Below are positions 50,349 to 62,371 of a DNA stretch of 64,000 nucleotides, piece after piece. Origin of the DNA: Gnetum montanum (taxonomy: Eukaryota; Streptophyta; Gnetopsida; Gnetales; Gnetaceae); NCBI GenBank assembly GCA_015680685.1, contig MNCI01025042.1, positions 640,649 through 704,648 on the forward strand. The letters run 5' to 3'. Below the pieces are notes generated by a model. The model was given only the letters and a program-made list of their open reading frames with translations. It searched no databases and was not told the origin of the DNA. Made by a program: the position numbers and the translations under genes. Each line of letters starts with the position of its first letter. Within the stretch, counting starts at the first letter, position 1.

Positions 50349-53300
50349 ATCACCTTATATTCTAGTTGAAAATTTACTTTCCTAATCTTGAGGTCATTGC
50401 ATTGTTTACTATGTGCCTTGTGCACTTCATTAGATGATAGGACCACTAATCGATTCTCATCTAGCATGTTGAGATTCATTAACTTTTTTGGCTAAACTCA
50501 AGTCCAAGTCGAGGTCACATGTAGTTGAAAGTGTACAGAGTTCAGCTTGGATAGGAAGTGTTGGTAGTTTTCCATATACTAACTCATAGGAAGAGTACCC
50601 AATAGGAAGTTTCCTTGTTGAATGATAAGCCCAAAGGGAATCATTGAGTTTTTTGCTCCAATCCCTCCTATATTTACTAATAGTGCAAGTTCGTATTTTG
50701 GTTATTTCCCTATTGGTGACTTTGGCTTGACCATTAGCTTAGGGGTGGTATGGAGTTGTTAATTTATGTTTAACCCCTAAGCATTAGATGAGCTTTCAAA
50801 AAGTGGCACCTGTGAAATGTGTCCCATTATTAGAAATTAGTGCACATGGCATACCAAACCTATGTATAAAATTTTGTTGTACAAACCAGGCCATTGTAGA
50901 TGATGAATAGTTAGTGACAACTACAACTTTAGCACACTTAGTGCAATAGTTAACAACCACAATAATGTAGGCATTTCTATTAGACATAAGGGTGAAGGAG
51001 CCCATGAAATTGATCCCCCAAAGATTTAAAGGCTCTAGTGGTTGGATCCATTGTTGAGGCCCTTCCATCTACACGGTCATCCATCCATCATGTTGCATTT
51101 GTTGTAGGAGTGGAAGAATTGATGGGAATCCCTAAAAGGTGTAGGTCAATAATATCCTACCATGAGGATCTTAATGGTTCATCTTCCAACATAATGGCCC
51201 CCACAAGGACCTTCATGAGCATCCTGGAGTACTTGAAGTTGGTCAGCAATAGGTACACACCATCGTACCAGGCTGTCTACACACACCTTATAGAGGTTAC
51301 CATTGATCTCCATGAAGTGCTTGGCTTAGAGAAGAAACTATTATTTCTTCTTGCTATCCCACTCCTATTGAATCTCCTATGTGAGTAGATAGGAGACAAT
51401 GTTGTCATACCAATTCATTCCTTTGGAATCTTGTTCGTAAACAACACTAACAAAGAGGAGTTCATTAGGAAATTGATTTAACAATGGGCTCTCCTCCTAT
51501 TTGCTATCCCATCATAGCCAAGACAAGTGGTTAGCGACTACATTCTTGGTCCCTTGTTGGTCCATCATTGTGAGATTGAACTCTTGAAGGATCACTAGCC
51601 ACCGTATGACAACGGGTCTCACCATTGGGTTATTCATCAGGAACCTAATGGAATTGTGGTCAATGTGCATAAATAGTTTATATCCAAGCACATAGTCCCT
51701 AAATTTCTATAATGCATACACCATCACCATAATCTTCTTTTTGGTGGTTGTGTAGTTAAGTTGTGCATCCTTAATGCTCTTGCTTACATAGTGGATGTAG
51801 TATGGATGTTTCTGATCATCCATCTATGTAAGTATAGCTCCCAAAGCATAGTTTTATACATCCATCATGATATTGAATGGTCTAGAATAATTTGTATTTG
51901 TAGAATGGGAGTTTCTACAAGCTTCTACTTGAGTTACTGGAATGAATGCTCACAATCATTGGTCTAGATAAATGGTGCATCTTTCTTTATGAGCTCCACC
52001 AATAGCTTGATGATCTTCGAGAAGTTTTTGATGAAGCACCTATAGTAATCAGTGTGTCCAAGGCATGACCTCACATCTTTGATAGTCTCTAGTTTTCTAG
52101 TTATTCCTTAGATGAACCTTAGTTTTTTCAAGTCTATCTTGATCCCTTTTGTTGAAATTTAGTGCACCAAGACAATGCCCTCTTGGAACATTAGATGGCT
52201 CTTTTGCTAATTAAGCCTCAAGTTATTTTCTACACATCATTGAAGCACTTGTTTAAGATGGTTCAAGACTTGCTCAAAGGTAGCCCCATAGGTAGAGAGG
52301 TTATCCATGAAGACTTCTACCTTGCTACTAATTTGTTGTTGGAAGATGTTGAGGATCAACTGTTGGAAAGTGGCAGAAGCATTGCACATGCCAAAGGGCA
52401 TCTTTGTATGCAAAAGTTCCCCAAGGACTTGTGAATATTATCTTGGCCTAGTCCTTTGGTGTAACTTGGATTTGGTTATACCCACTACAACCATCTAGAA
52501 AGTTGTAGTAGCAATGCCCCATGATTGTGTCTAGCACTTGGTCCACAAATGGCAATGGAAAGTGATCTTTATAAGTAGTCATGTTCAATAGCTTGAAATC
52601 TATATAGACCATTCACTTTTCTTCTTTCTTTGGCACTATAATAAGTAGGCTAACCCACTCGCTATTTGCAATGGGATAAATGAACCCTGCCTTGAGGGGT
52701 TGTTCAATTTCCTCCTTGAGAATTTGCTTGAGCTTTAGGTTGAAACATCTCTGTGGCTACCATTTTGGTTTGATGGAGGAGTCTACATATATTCTATGCT
52801 AGCATATCTCTGGATTAATTATAATGAGCTCATGATATGACCAAGAAAAGGTTGTTGGCCATTTTTTGACAACTTCTAATAATCTCTTCTTTTGAATTGG
52901 AGCAAGTGTGGCATTGATAATAACTAGCTTGTCATTACTCAGAAAGGCAAATTCCATTCCTACAGGTAGAGCCTTTAATTCAAGGGGCTCCTACTTAAAG
53001 GCCTTAGGGATCTCTAACTCTTCCCAATTGATTTTGTCTTGTTTCTTAGAGAGTTGGTGATGGATCTGCTTCAATTGATCCATGCTCTCCACATAAGAGC
53101 TTGTGAGGCTCTCAGCTAGTTCCATGCACATTGTTGATTTAGCCTCATTCTTAATTGTCAGCCACTAAGTGTCCTTCTATTTAGTGACTGCCATGTATAG
53201 GCACCTTTGAATTTCTATGACATCCACACATTGACTATATGCTTTAAGTGATGTGCTCTTTATGAACCATAGTTTTTACATGCAATGGTACCTTGTGTCA

Positions 53301-53790
53301 CTTTATGTAGTGCATGGAACTTGTTTCTTCTCAATCTTACCAAATTCATTCTCCTTGAAAATTATCAAGGAGAGATCTCTTATCACCAACCATGCATTGA
53401 TAGTTCTCAACCATGTTCTTCCCATGATGATAGGAAAGTCCCCCTTATCATTCTTCACATGGATTACTAGAAAATTAGTAGGATATGACCATCCATAAAT
53501 GGTGGTCATGATGCCATCTACCAATCCCAAAGGAACAGTGATGGATTGGTTTTCTAGCTCTAATATGATATTTCTCTTTTTCAAGGGCTGCAAGTTTTAG
53601 GCTTTGTACATTTCTTGTGAAATCAAGTTAACTCTGAAACCTATTAAGGAGTTCTTTGGTTTGAAGGTGACTCAATAAACATTTTAGAGGAGGTAGTAGC
53701 TGGGTTCATAGCCATAGGTATTTGTCAGGGCTTTGTGAGACTATTGGTTTTAAAGAAGGATCTTTTGCAAGGCTTAGCATCATAACCACT
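50043..53790 (-). pseudogene. Gypsy element 1 pol: protease, RT, RNase H, integrase
   Basis: Minus-strand domains in order. Protease-like region 53,303-53,593 (PLGLVDGIM, then FPIIMGRTWL). RT 52,000-52,620 with KDHFPLPFVDQVLD, GYNQI, PWGTFAYKKMPFGMCNASAT and FMDN at 52,300-52,311, where FxDD is normal. RNase H at 51,540-51,900 (LGYKLFMHIDHNSIRFL). Integrase zinc region near 51,250-51,330 (VLQDAHEGPCGGHY). Integrase core 50,600-51,068 with WGINFMGSF and ISNNGTHF, where both catalytic aspartates have become asparagine (51,009-51,011 and 50,829-50,831), then NREI. The end is the triplicated GPY/F module. Stops occur throughout (for example TAG after TPKD in RT). It is certainly inactive. Confidence 0.88.
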
Positions 53791-53799
53791 CAACTAAGG

Positions 53800-56219
53800 A
53801 GCTGGTTATAAGTTCATGGCCCTCATAGCATTTCTTTGCTATGGCTGGGCTAGTATCTCACCTTGCATAGATGGAGTATGTGGTAGAGGAGTTGAAGGTG
53901 GAGGTGCAAGAGTGGAAGAGTGAGGAGGAGGATAGTAAGAAAATGGGAACCTCCCCCTTGGTGATGATACTTTATAGTATTCTGAAGGATAATAGTGATG
54001 TGAGAAGGAAGTGTGACTAGAAGAGTCACATGGAGAGATAGGCTACTAAAAGTAACACTTATATGGATAGAGTTGGTGATAAGGGTATTGCTACCTTGGA
54101 GGTGGCATCCCCCATGACTATGGATGTTGTCACTGCTAGTATTTCTTATGAGGTTGAGGTGGCACTCTACTCAGATAGTAAGTTTGCTGGTGGAACTACT
54201 GCCAATAGTTGCCTTATGGATAAGACAACCTCCTAGGTACTTTCCATTTTGCTAGTTTGGGATTTAAAGCATATATCCCAGATTTCTATAAGTGTGATAA
54301 AATAGGGCAACATCCCTTGGGATGTTCATCTTAGCATATGTTACACCCATCATCATCTGACCTGGAATCTGCAACCTCCTTGAATACTGTAGCTTTTCCC
54401 TTAGCCTTATAATGTTAACATTAAGCCTCTTTTTCCTTTCTTCTCTCATGATTACTAGCTTCTTGATCTCTAATCTCTTTTGTAATCTTCAAAGAAGTTT
54501 GAAATTTTTCATTCAAGGAGTCCCACATTTTATCAACTTCAGTTGATATTTTATAGATTGATTTTTGGATAGGCAAGGTTTTTCTTTACACCACTTCATC
54601 AAGTGGTGCCTCCTTCTCATTGTCATAGAAATGGACCTCCCTGTTTTAGAGGGGTGGGGAGTGGGGTGGTGTCCTTGTTGTATTCCTCTACACTTTTCCA
54701 TTTTTTCAGCTCGTTCTATTCTTTAGCTACCTACTCAGTAAGCCTTTGGATCTGATGGGTCCTCAACTAAGAAAGTCTTCCTTTGTCATAGACCCCAAGG
54801 GTTCTCCTCATCTCAATTCTGAGGCCATTTATGATATGGTGTAGCTAATCTTGTTGAGAGTAGTCATGGCTTGGGCATCAATGCAACAAGGAGTAGTACC
54901 TACCCATAGCTACATCCAAGGACTCATGAAAGTCCTGTTTCTATCCTTGGATTTGCCTTCTCAAATTAGACACTCTAGAGTATGTCTGATAGTTGTCATT
55001 GAAAAGATTTAGCATTGTACTCCATCATCGAATAGAATTTAGTTCCAAGGACTGGTACCAAATTTCTAATTCTTTATTGAGTATCCTTAGAAATAGTTTT
55101 AGCTTTTGCAAATCATTCTCCATGTTTTGCAAGGCACATGCATTGTGAAAGGCTTGCAAGTGATTTTATGGATTTGAATTATATCCCTTTCGAACTTGAG
55201 GATAGTATTCATATTCAACCATTTGATTTAGCTATCTTTCATGTGCCTAGTTGGTATTCTAACAACCTCTGTAATGTTTAACATATTCCTTGTAGCTAGT
55301 AGGGGCTCATCATAGTCATAACAGTCTTTGTGACCCCTATCATGGCCATGATGCCTATGATAAGTCTTGCTATTTCTTCTTTCTATGTGGTGGTCATCTC
55401 CCCATTGCTCATGCCCATGATCTCTATTGTCTTGGTGGGATCTTTGATCATCTCTATCTCATCATTCTTCTCCATCATGATTTCTATTGCCTCTGTGACT
55501 TTGATTGATGTTGGAGGAGGAAGATGATGAGGATGCTGAAGGCAAAGAGGAAGGAGAGCCAGCACTAGAGTGGTGCCTACTACTCCCTCTTCTTGATCCC
55601 TATCTTGATCAACATATTTATCCTTTTCTTGATGCTTGTCATTGCTCCTACCTTGGCTACCCCCTTTCGAGGCTCCTTGATCTTGGAATCCATTCTTCCC
55701 AAAAATAGGGTTGTTCACAGTGGACTACAAACTCTAGTTAAGGGTCTCCTCATCAAAAGGAGGAGGAGAATTTGTGTATTAGAAGGTACTTGAATAGAAG
55801 TCCTCGTCTCCTTTGTGTGTTTTTAGGAACAAGTGAGTAGGGAACTACTTAACTTTTGAGGCCTCATATTTGGCTTTCATTTATTGATGTTTCTTTTTAT
55901 GTGCTTCTATGGGATGATATAAGCATGATCCTAAACTTCATAGTTTTCATTGAGTCCTACAATGCCCAACTCGATGAGATTGTGTAACATTACTGTAGGA
56001 ATAAATTAGTTGGGAGGTAACATGATGTTGCCTTCCATGTTCCTCCATCGTAACTGCTTGTCCTAGTGCAAGATGAAGGTGAAATCAGAAGTGTAGGCAT
56101 CCAGATTAGTGTAGACCACCTTGAATTATTGAAATATGGATGTCTTGTGGCCTTTCTATCTTTGATTAGATTTGCCTATGGATGATGGCAGAGAGTCTTT
56201 CCTATGAGAAGAAGCCATA
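53800..56219 (-). pseudogene. Gypsy element 1 gag
   Basis: Probable start ATG 56,219 (MASSHRKDSLPSSIGKSNQ), 132 nt past the primer site. The capsid-like core at about 54,750-55,180 reads HLQAFHNACALQNMENDLQK then LKLF...WSTMLNLFNDNYQTYSRVS, matching HLQAFYDACTWNNIENGWQK and WSTMVEVFNEKYQTYARVS in element 2. A zinc knuckle near 54,311-54,347 reads CNIC.DEHPKGCCPILSHL, with a stop where a residue should be. A low-complexity acidic/basic region lies at 55,400-55,720. Gag would form the virus-like particle. Numerous stops; not functional. Confidence 0.8.
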
Positions 56220-56350
56220 TCAGTGATTGAGAAAAAAATTGTGTGTGTTTGTTATTTTTCTTATCTTAATGATGTTAGTGTTAGGTTTCTTTTATAATAT
56301 TAGTGAATGATTTCACTATCTCTTCTAGGTAGCATACTTAGCTAACTAAA

Positions 56351-56369
56351 ATCCCTAGCAACAACACCA
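56351..56369 (-). other. Gypsy element 1 primer binding site (tRNA-Asp type, decayed)
   Basis: Minus-strand TGGTGTTGTTGCTAGGGAT, just inside the 5' LTR. Compared with the element 2 site (GGTGCCGTTGCCGGGGAT) it differs only by C-to-T and G-to-A changes. The tRNA-Asp 3' end (ATCCCCGGCAACGGCGCCA) is the known complement in Athila and Tat elements. Confidence 0.8.
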
Positions 56370-56370
56370 A

Positions 56371-57207
56371 TGATGAGCGATGAGTAGTCTCTTCACCCAA
56401 CCATATGAATCACAAGTGTTGCACTAGTGATGTAGTCAAATTCCATGGAATTGAGCTCTTCAAATGCCAATAGTAAAGATAGTGGCCTATGGACATGATC
56501 ATTGTTTTATTTGCTTTACTTGTGTAAGCGCAAGTGTATGGCTAAGTGTAAGCTAAGGCACATGATTTGTGTTGATTTTAATATTTTTATTTTAATTATC
56601 CAAAGTGTGAAATAAAGTAATTAATTATGTAGTAATCTAAGTAGTGATCTAATGCCTTTGTTTATTTCCTAACATATGTATCCAAGCCCACATTTTGTAC
56701 GCATCTTGAACTCAGTATGACGCTATTGGGTTACCAAGTGTTAGGCTATTAGGCGTACCAAGTGATAATACTACCAGGGTTACCAAGCATTAATGATATG
56801 CTTGAGGCGGTCATACTTATGTTTATTAATTAAGTGTATCAATTAATTAAGAACATGAATGTAAAGTGCATGAATAATAAAGTGCATTAAAGTAAACATT
56901 AATCTATTATGAGCGCTACAAGGTATTTCAAGAATCTTGTCTTTATTGTTATCACATCAAGGTGTTTAGGTATATTGATGTTGAAATAAGGATTCGTACA
57001 ATCCTTGAAGTCCTACTATGGACACTTAGAAAATATTCCAACTCCTATGAGAACAAATTTTAAGAACTTTGTTATGCTACTGACTCAATAGTGCCATAAA
57101 TGCAATGGGTATGCTTATTTATATAGGCAAAGACTGACACTACATCGATGCATCAACTCATGTGTCAATGCATGCCTGTCGATGTAGCCCAACTTTGTAA
57201 TTCATCA
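56371..57207 (-). repeat. Gypsy element 1, 5' LTR
   Basis: 837 bp, with perfect TGATGA/TCATCA ends. Minus-strand TATATAAATA at 57,116-57,125 lies about 85 bases from the LTR start and would set transcription start, leaving a short U3 and about 700 bases of R-U5. It is roughly 85% identical to the 3' LTR by eye. Confidence 0.92.
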
Positions 57208-57744
57208 TAAACTTTAATCTTATTGAACACTTTTCTTCTAGATTTTCTATTATTTTTTACATCCATACCATGCATTCAACATGGTTGTACATTTAATAGT
57301 ACAATAATTTACATGTCCATTTATACATAATACATGTCCAACATACAATGGAATAGATGTACATGTTTAGTTACATATACATGACTTATTGAATGCTAAT
57401 TCATAAAGCATTATATATGCCCAACATGCAATTAAATGAATTTGCTTTTCCTTTGTAATATTTCTAGAACCTTTTATTTAGGGGGTCTTGGAACCAAAAA
57501 TAAGTGAAACGTAGGCACACCCCAAGATTTATATAAGTTTATAACTTAATGCTACCTAGTAGAATCAAACCTGTGACCTGGGGTTACTAGGCCTAGACTT
57601 GTATTACTAGGATAACACCTCATTATTACAATCTTGCATTTAGAGATCCTTTAAATTTCTAATAATATATTACTTTAGGATCACACTCATTCTAAAGTCT
57701 TACTTCAATGATCTTGGTTCACAACTTGTTGCTTGTAAACTAAT
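57208..57744. other. Host DNA between the two gypsy elements, with a SINE
   Basis: About 540 bases separate two gypsy elements in opposite orientation. A minus-strand SINE fills 57,482-57,625. The rest is AT-rich without recognisable features. Confidence 0.5.
57482..57625 (-). mobile_element. tRNA-derived SINE copy
   Basis: Minus strand: taatgaggtgttatcctagt (box A), ggtttgattctactaggt (box B), then aaatcttggggtgtgcctac and tttcacttatttttggttcc. It closely matches 43,122-43,263. Confidence 0.7.
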
Positions 57745-58538
57745 TGATGGGACGCGATATCGCATGGGCCACAATATTGTGTACACGATATCCCAGCCCG
57801 CAGCCAGTTCTATAAATAAGAGGCGGCTCTCCCTTGTTTCACACCTTAGAGTTAGATAGTAGTAAAACTCTGGCAGTTTGATCCCTCTAGAGATAGATTA
57901 TTTTCCAATGTCTGCCCTGCAGTGTGGTGAATGTAATTGTACAACATTCTTTATTCAAGTGTGACGTACTTTGACACGCACATGATCGAAAATAAAGATC
58001 GAGATTACTTCATCATTGCAGCATTCACTTTGTTTATTTATTTAATCATTATTTACTGCTTTCATAATTAGTCTCTTTCACCCTTACACTCATGTTAGAA
58101 CGCGGAATGGGTACGACTTGATTACAAGCATTTAAGTGTGACTACTTGGTAACCTAGTAGCGTACCTGGGATCTACGCTTGGTAATCCCAGTGGTAGTCA
58201 TGTATGAAGTTCAAGATGTGTATGGATAATCAAGGAATGGATGCTCATCGCACTTAGGCTAGATTAGATTCTTTTACCCTTTTCCTTCTAGCTTAGATAA
58301 TATTACTTTCTATTACCTTCAGGAGTAGCATTAGATTAGGAAACCCATCATACACCTCACTTTGGACTAAACCATACATGACAAATATAATACTAGTCGA
58401 GGTGGGAAGACATCAAACTACGACCTAAGGATAACTGTCTAGGTGCCACAACTAGTCCATCTGCAGAGTTCGACCGGATCGCATGTGAAAGCGCTCGTAT
58501 TCATATGGTTGAGTGTAGGGGTATCTCGTCATTCATCA
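57745..58538 (+). repeat. Gypsy element 2, 5' LTR
   Basis: 794 bp from TGATGGGACG to TTCATCA. U3 is very short: palindromic motifs GCGATATCGC and ACAATATTGT and a TACACGATATC copy precede the TATA box TATAAATA at 57,811-57,818. Its R-U5 part resembles no known gene. The matching 3' LTR is outside the window. Confidence 0.85.
57754..57818 (+). promoter_or_regulatory. Element 2 LTR promoter with GATATC palindromes
   Basis: GCGATATCGC, CACAATATTGTG and ACACGATATC lie within 50 bases of TATAAATA. The same three motifs recur in the internal promoter at 62,029-62,120, suggesting a shared transcription factor site. Confidence 0.55.
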
Positions 58539-58539
58539 T

Positions 58540-58558
58540 AGGTGCCGTTGCCGGGGAT
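58540..58558 (+). other. Gypsy element 2 primer binding site (tRNA-Asp)
   Basis: AGGTGCCGTTGCCGGGGAT follows the LTR end by one base. It is complementary to the 3' end of plant tRNA-Asp apart from about two positions, the site used by Athila and Tat elements. Confidence 0.88.
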
Positions 58559-58680
58559 GGTGCTAGTTATCTAGATTAGTTATATCATACAAGGTAACTG
58601 TATAGAAATTAACGATATATCTTTTAGAAAAAAATAAATTATTAAAAGTCACATGTAAATTCACACACAACTTTACAACA

Positions 58681-60633
58681 ATGCCTCTCCTACAAGATTA
58701 CAATAATGCCACACTTAGTGAGGAAGTTCATTGGAGAACCAATGAACTATATGACGATGAAGATTGGAGTATACAACCTGAAGTGGGGGTTTCTTATAAA
58801 CATGAATGAAAACAATGTCATCCCAACACACGAAGGTATAACTTACCTGATGACGATGAACCCTTACTGGCCACTACAAGCTTAACGCAAGTACAAGAGG
58901 CTGTTCAAATCTCACGTAGGCATCATAAAGAGAGCCGTCTACCCAGGCTTGATTTAAACAACTTTCCTAAAATTTTAGGAGACTATGACTTAGATCTGCA
59001 TCAACATTTACAAGCCTTCTACGATGCCTGCACATGGAATAACATTGAGAACGGGTGGCAAAAACTTGAGCTCTTCCCTATGACACTCGTTGACCAAGAA
59101 AAATTATGGTATAGATTGTTAAAACCAAATTCAATACGACGTTGGTCAACAATGGTAGAAGTATTTAATGAAAAATATCAAACCTACGCAAGAGTGTCAG
59201 CACCCTTGGACATGGCCTTAGAAAGATATTATGCATTGTTAAATAACTGTCCAGGCCATGGGTTTTCCGAGGAAAGGCTAATGTACCATATTATTGATGG
59301 GCTATGTAATGAAACAAGAGAGACCTTAGGAATGCATGCCCAAGGTAAACTATACGAATTGTGAATCCATCAAGTCCAATAGCTTATTAAGCGGGTAGCA
59401 AAAGAAGAAGGAGAATTGGCTAGATGGGAGAGTGTTGAAAAACATCAACGGGACCAAAATATTAATTTAACAAAGGTCCATGATTATAAAAAGGAGAAGT
59501 CAAGCAATCTCAAGGTGGAAATGTCATCTTTTCCAACACAAGAAACATTAGAAGAGGTTAAGGCAAAGATCAATCAGATGTTGGAATGGACATATCAAAA
59601 GTGTGGAGAATTTATCAACATTATTGGAGATAAAGTTTTGACAACCCAAGAAGCAGGACAAAACATTAGACAATCGAAAAGAAGGGATAAGGAAAATAAA
59701 AGCCAAACTGCCAATCATACATATGAATGCAACATATGCCTGTACGATCACCCCAAGGGCCAATGCCCAATCTTGTCACATTTATATGAGCATTGGGGAA
59801 ACACGTTACATCTAGAGTTCGCACAGAGATACTATGTTTGATCACAGTGGCAACAATCCCAGTCATGGGGGAGACCACCACTAGACTGTAGACACCCTTC
59901 ATATCATCTGAATCCAAATGCTTATCTTGTTCAAAATCCTTTTTTTTTCAACTGGGCCAACACACTTTATCTGATCATAGTACCATTCTCCTCAATACTA
60001 TCAGCCCATGCCTCCAACACAGCCACCACCTTGTGCACCTTATACTTCTCCTAACTTTCAACATTCTTATCCTTTCCCTCCTTTCACAACACCACTAACT
60101 ATTCCTAAGGTGTTTGCACGACCGCAACAACCCACGAACGTTACTTGTGCTACTTCTTCCAACAACAGTGAAAAGCCTCCTCGACATCCAAAGGATCCCT
60201 TCTTTAAACACGACTGTAAGAAGGGACAACACAATTCCGAGGCCACTACATCTTCCAACCCAGCACAAGTCCCACATTGTGGTGCACCCTACCTTCAAAC
60301 CCAACGCCTCATGTAACTTCATCAGGGCCACCAACTCACACTCCAACAATCATATGGCCCAATGAACACAGACATGGAGAGCGACAATCCAATCGTTGCA
60401 TACCATCTAACGGTCCCAAATATCATAGTGGGTCAACTTGTTATCGGGGAACTACATCATATAAATTGCCCCACTATGCTCATTATAATCAAGTGTGTGA
60501 AACCCGATGGGGTAAATATGACCAAGCCAGAATACTTCTAAAATGCAAGGATCCTCATCATCAATTATTAATCCTTGCCATCCTCAACCATTTAGCTATG
60601 CGGGATATCCCTCATTCTAACAAGAAGGATTAA
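58681..60633 (+). pseudogene. Gypsy element 2 gag
   Basis: Starts MPLLQDYNNATLSEEVHWR at the first ATG, 122 bases past the primer site. One frame runs from 58,681 to 59,841 and beyond, broken by stops at 58,807 (TGA), 59,362 (TGA), 59,380 (TAG) and 59,839 (TGA). The retrotransposon gag core (HLQAFYDACTW ... RRWSTMVEVFNEKYQTYARV) lies at about 58,990-59,360. A zinc knuckle, CNICLYDHPKGQC, spans 59,728-59,766. A frameshift near the T-run at 59,940 leads into a Pro/Thr/Ser-rich tail (60,008-60,316), and a further frame ends at tandem stops near 60,633. Gag would package element RNA. Confidence 0.85.
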
Positions 60634-60639
60634 TAATCA

Positions 60640-62020
60640 CTTTTCATTTTCTTGAATTTTTTAATTTTTATTTTCCAGTTTTTCATTTTTCAACTTTTTT
60701 TTTATCTTTTTATCTGTTTGTGTTTTTGTCATTTTACATTTTTGTAAGTAATCTCGTCTATGAATAAAAAACTCATGTGGATCATTGGTTGAGGTGTGTT
60801 TTATGTTATCGAGTCTCGAGTGATCAATTATTTGGAACAGTGAGCCCATTACACCCACTCATCCATTCTACAAATAAAGAGGTTCTGTTCGAGGGTACAA
60901 TGATATTCTTGACATTTTCAAAACTTAAAATTAATTTTATGTTCATTGTCCCCTGAATGAAGAAGGATAGACTAAGAGGGAATGATTAGGGTGTGACATC
61001 AAGGGGACTTGTGGATTCTCCTTGGTGACGTATGTGGGAGTTATCATGCAACGTGGTTGTACTAAGATCTTTGTAGATCTAACAAAAAATGGGAGTAAGA
61101 GTAATTAGAAGGGCACTCAAAAATCCAATGCTGTTCTAGGGGGTCCCACTGTAAAGACATGCACCCATGCCTGAAGGTTGGCGGCTTCTCTAGATTCAGT
61201 ATTCAAAAAGAAAAAAAAAGAAGAAAAAGAGAGAAAAAGAAAAAAAAAAACAAAGAGAAAAGTGCCACAAAAAAAAATCTCTCCTCCCTTGGACAAAATG
61301 CCAAGTGATCATACGCCTTGTTGTTATGGTACTCTCATGGTTGTTCATCATGGGATGAAACAATGCAATGTCACTGATCAGAGGAATGGATTTGGTCCTG
61401 ATCTTAGAACGATGGGGTAATGACACCTCAATCATGCTCTTCACGCAGGATTCACTGTGCCTTGGGTTAGTTACCTCATGTTCCAATCTCTACGATCCCT
61501 TTCTATAGTTTGTCTCATCTCACTATTCGTGTAATTGTATCTCGTGTCCCATGTAGCATAGAATCTTCACCTCATTCCAGTGATATTTACATGTGTGTGT
61601 TTTGTGGAGTTAGTGCGGATTACATTTAACCCTTCTAGTGCCCACAGACACTTTAAGTGTGGTTACACAAGGGCAATATAGGTTGAAACCTTCTTTGGGC
61701 AGGACCCACTTGTGTAATCTTTTGTAATTCTCACTTATGACATCGCTCACACACACCATTTCTTACCCTCAGCATAATTTTTAAATGATTTTCTTTCCCT
61801 ACTATTATCCCTCTAAATTTTAATGTTTCGATGTACCATTACATACCCTTTTTCTTACCATCCAAGGTTTTATTAGTGAAATCCACACCATTATCATTAA
61901 TTATGCCTCTGAACATAATGCAATTTCCCAAGAACCATTGATAATAGCCAATTTCCTCAATTTACAACGTTTATTTCAAAAAAATCCCTTCAAAATTTGG
62001 TCTTTTTGTTGTGCCTCACA
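60640..62020. other. Gypsy element 2 non-coding stretch where pol is expected
   Basis: After gag there is a T-rich tract (60,650-60,720), a purine-rich run at 61,199-61,262 and AT-rich DNA. No protease, RT or RNase H motif was seen on the plus strand. It links gag directly to the internal promoter. Confidence 0.55.
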
Positions 62021-62028
62021 TCATAAGG

Positions 62029-62120
62029 GACGAGATATCGCGTACACGATATCGTGTCCCACGTGATATCGCGTACGTGATGTATCGTACACAATATTGC
62101 GTCCCCATCACCTATAAATA
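62029..62120 (+). promoter_or_regulatory. Internal U3-like promoter, element 2
   Basis: Contains GGGACGAGATATCGCG, a perfect 14-bp palindrome ACACGATATCGTGT (62,044-62,057), a second GATATCGCGTAC and ACAATATTG, then TATAAATA at 62,113-62,120. The same motifs occur in the LTR at 57,750-57,818 in front of an identical TATAAATA. No primer site follows, so this is not a second LTR; it looks like a U3-like promoter placed upstream of the extra ORF. Confidence 0.6.
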
Positions 62121-62371
62121 GGTCACTTCCCCACAACACTTAGCATCATTTTTTCATTCACACGGGAGGAGTTTTTGAATTTTTTCTCTGCAACTTGCGA
62201 TTGAGTGACCCTTGCTTGTCTCCTCATATCTCGCTCGCTGGTTCTCCGATTTTAATTTTGTTTGAACCTGCTTGAACTTGGATTGTTCAGCTTAGTCATG
62301 GGGGAGGGACACCTGCCGAAAAGTGCCTAAGTTTTTTGACATTTATCATTGCCCAAAGGACATCAACTAGG

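Larger units (their letters stand above)
44000..57207 (-). mobile_element. Ty3/gypsy element 1, Tat/Athila type, with extra 3' ORF
   Basis: A 13.2-kb element on the minus strand. LTRs of 834 and 837 bp flank a tRNA-Asp-type primer site, gag, pol (protease, RT, RNase H, integrase), about 1.5 kb of spacer, an internal promoter, a predicted intron and an extra ORF, then a polypurine tract. The domain order RT before integrase defines gypsy; the primer site and the accessory 3' ORF point to the Tat/Athila group. The LTRs are roughly 85% identical by eye and all genes carry many stops, so it is old. No clear target-site duplication remains (ctaag on the left, taaac on the right). Confidence 0.9.

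Noticed and set aside
51038-51388. 116-residue plus-strand frame
   Set aside because: Antisense shadow of the integrase zinc region and core of gypsy element 1.
55330-55793. Plus-strand frames rich in Met/Ile/Ser
   Set aside because: Antisense of the low-complexity Asp/Arg/Gln region of element 1 gag.
61860-61930. Minus-strand peptide GIINDNGVDFTN resembling the integrase SDNG motif
   Set aside because: Only about 15 residues, wrong strand for element 2, flanking frame has no integrase text. Probably chance.
62029-62330. A second LTR starting near 62,029
   Set aside because: Shares promoter motifs with the element 2 LTR but not its sequence beyond the TATA box, and no CA end followed by a primer site is found.
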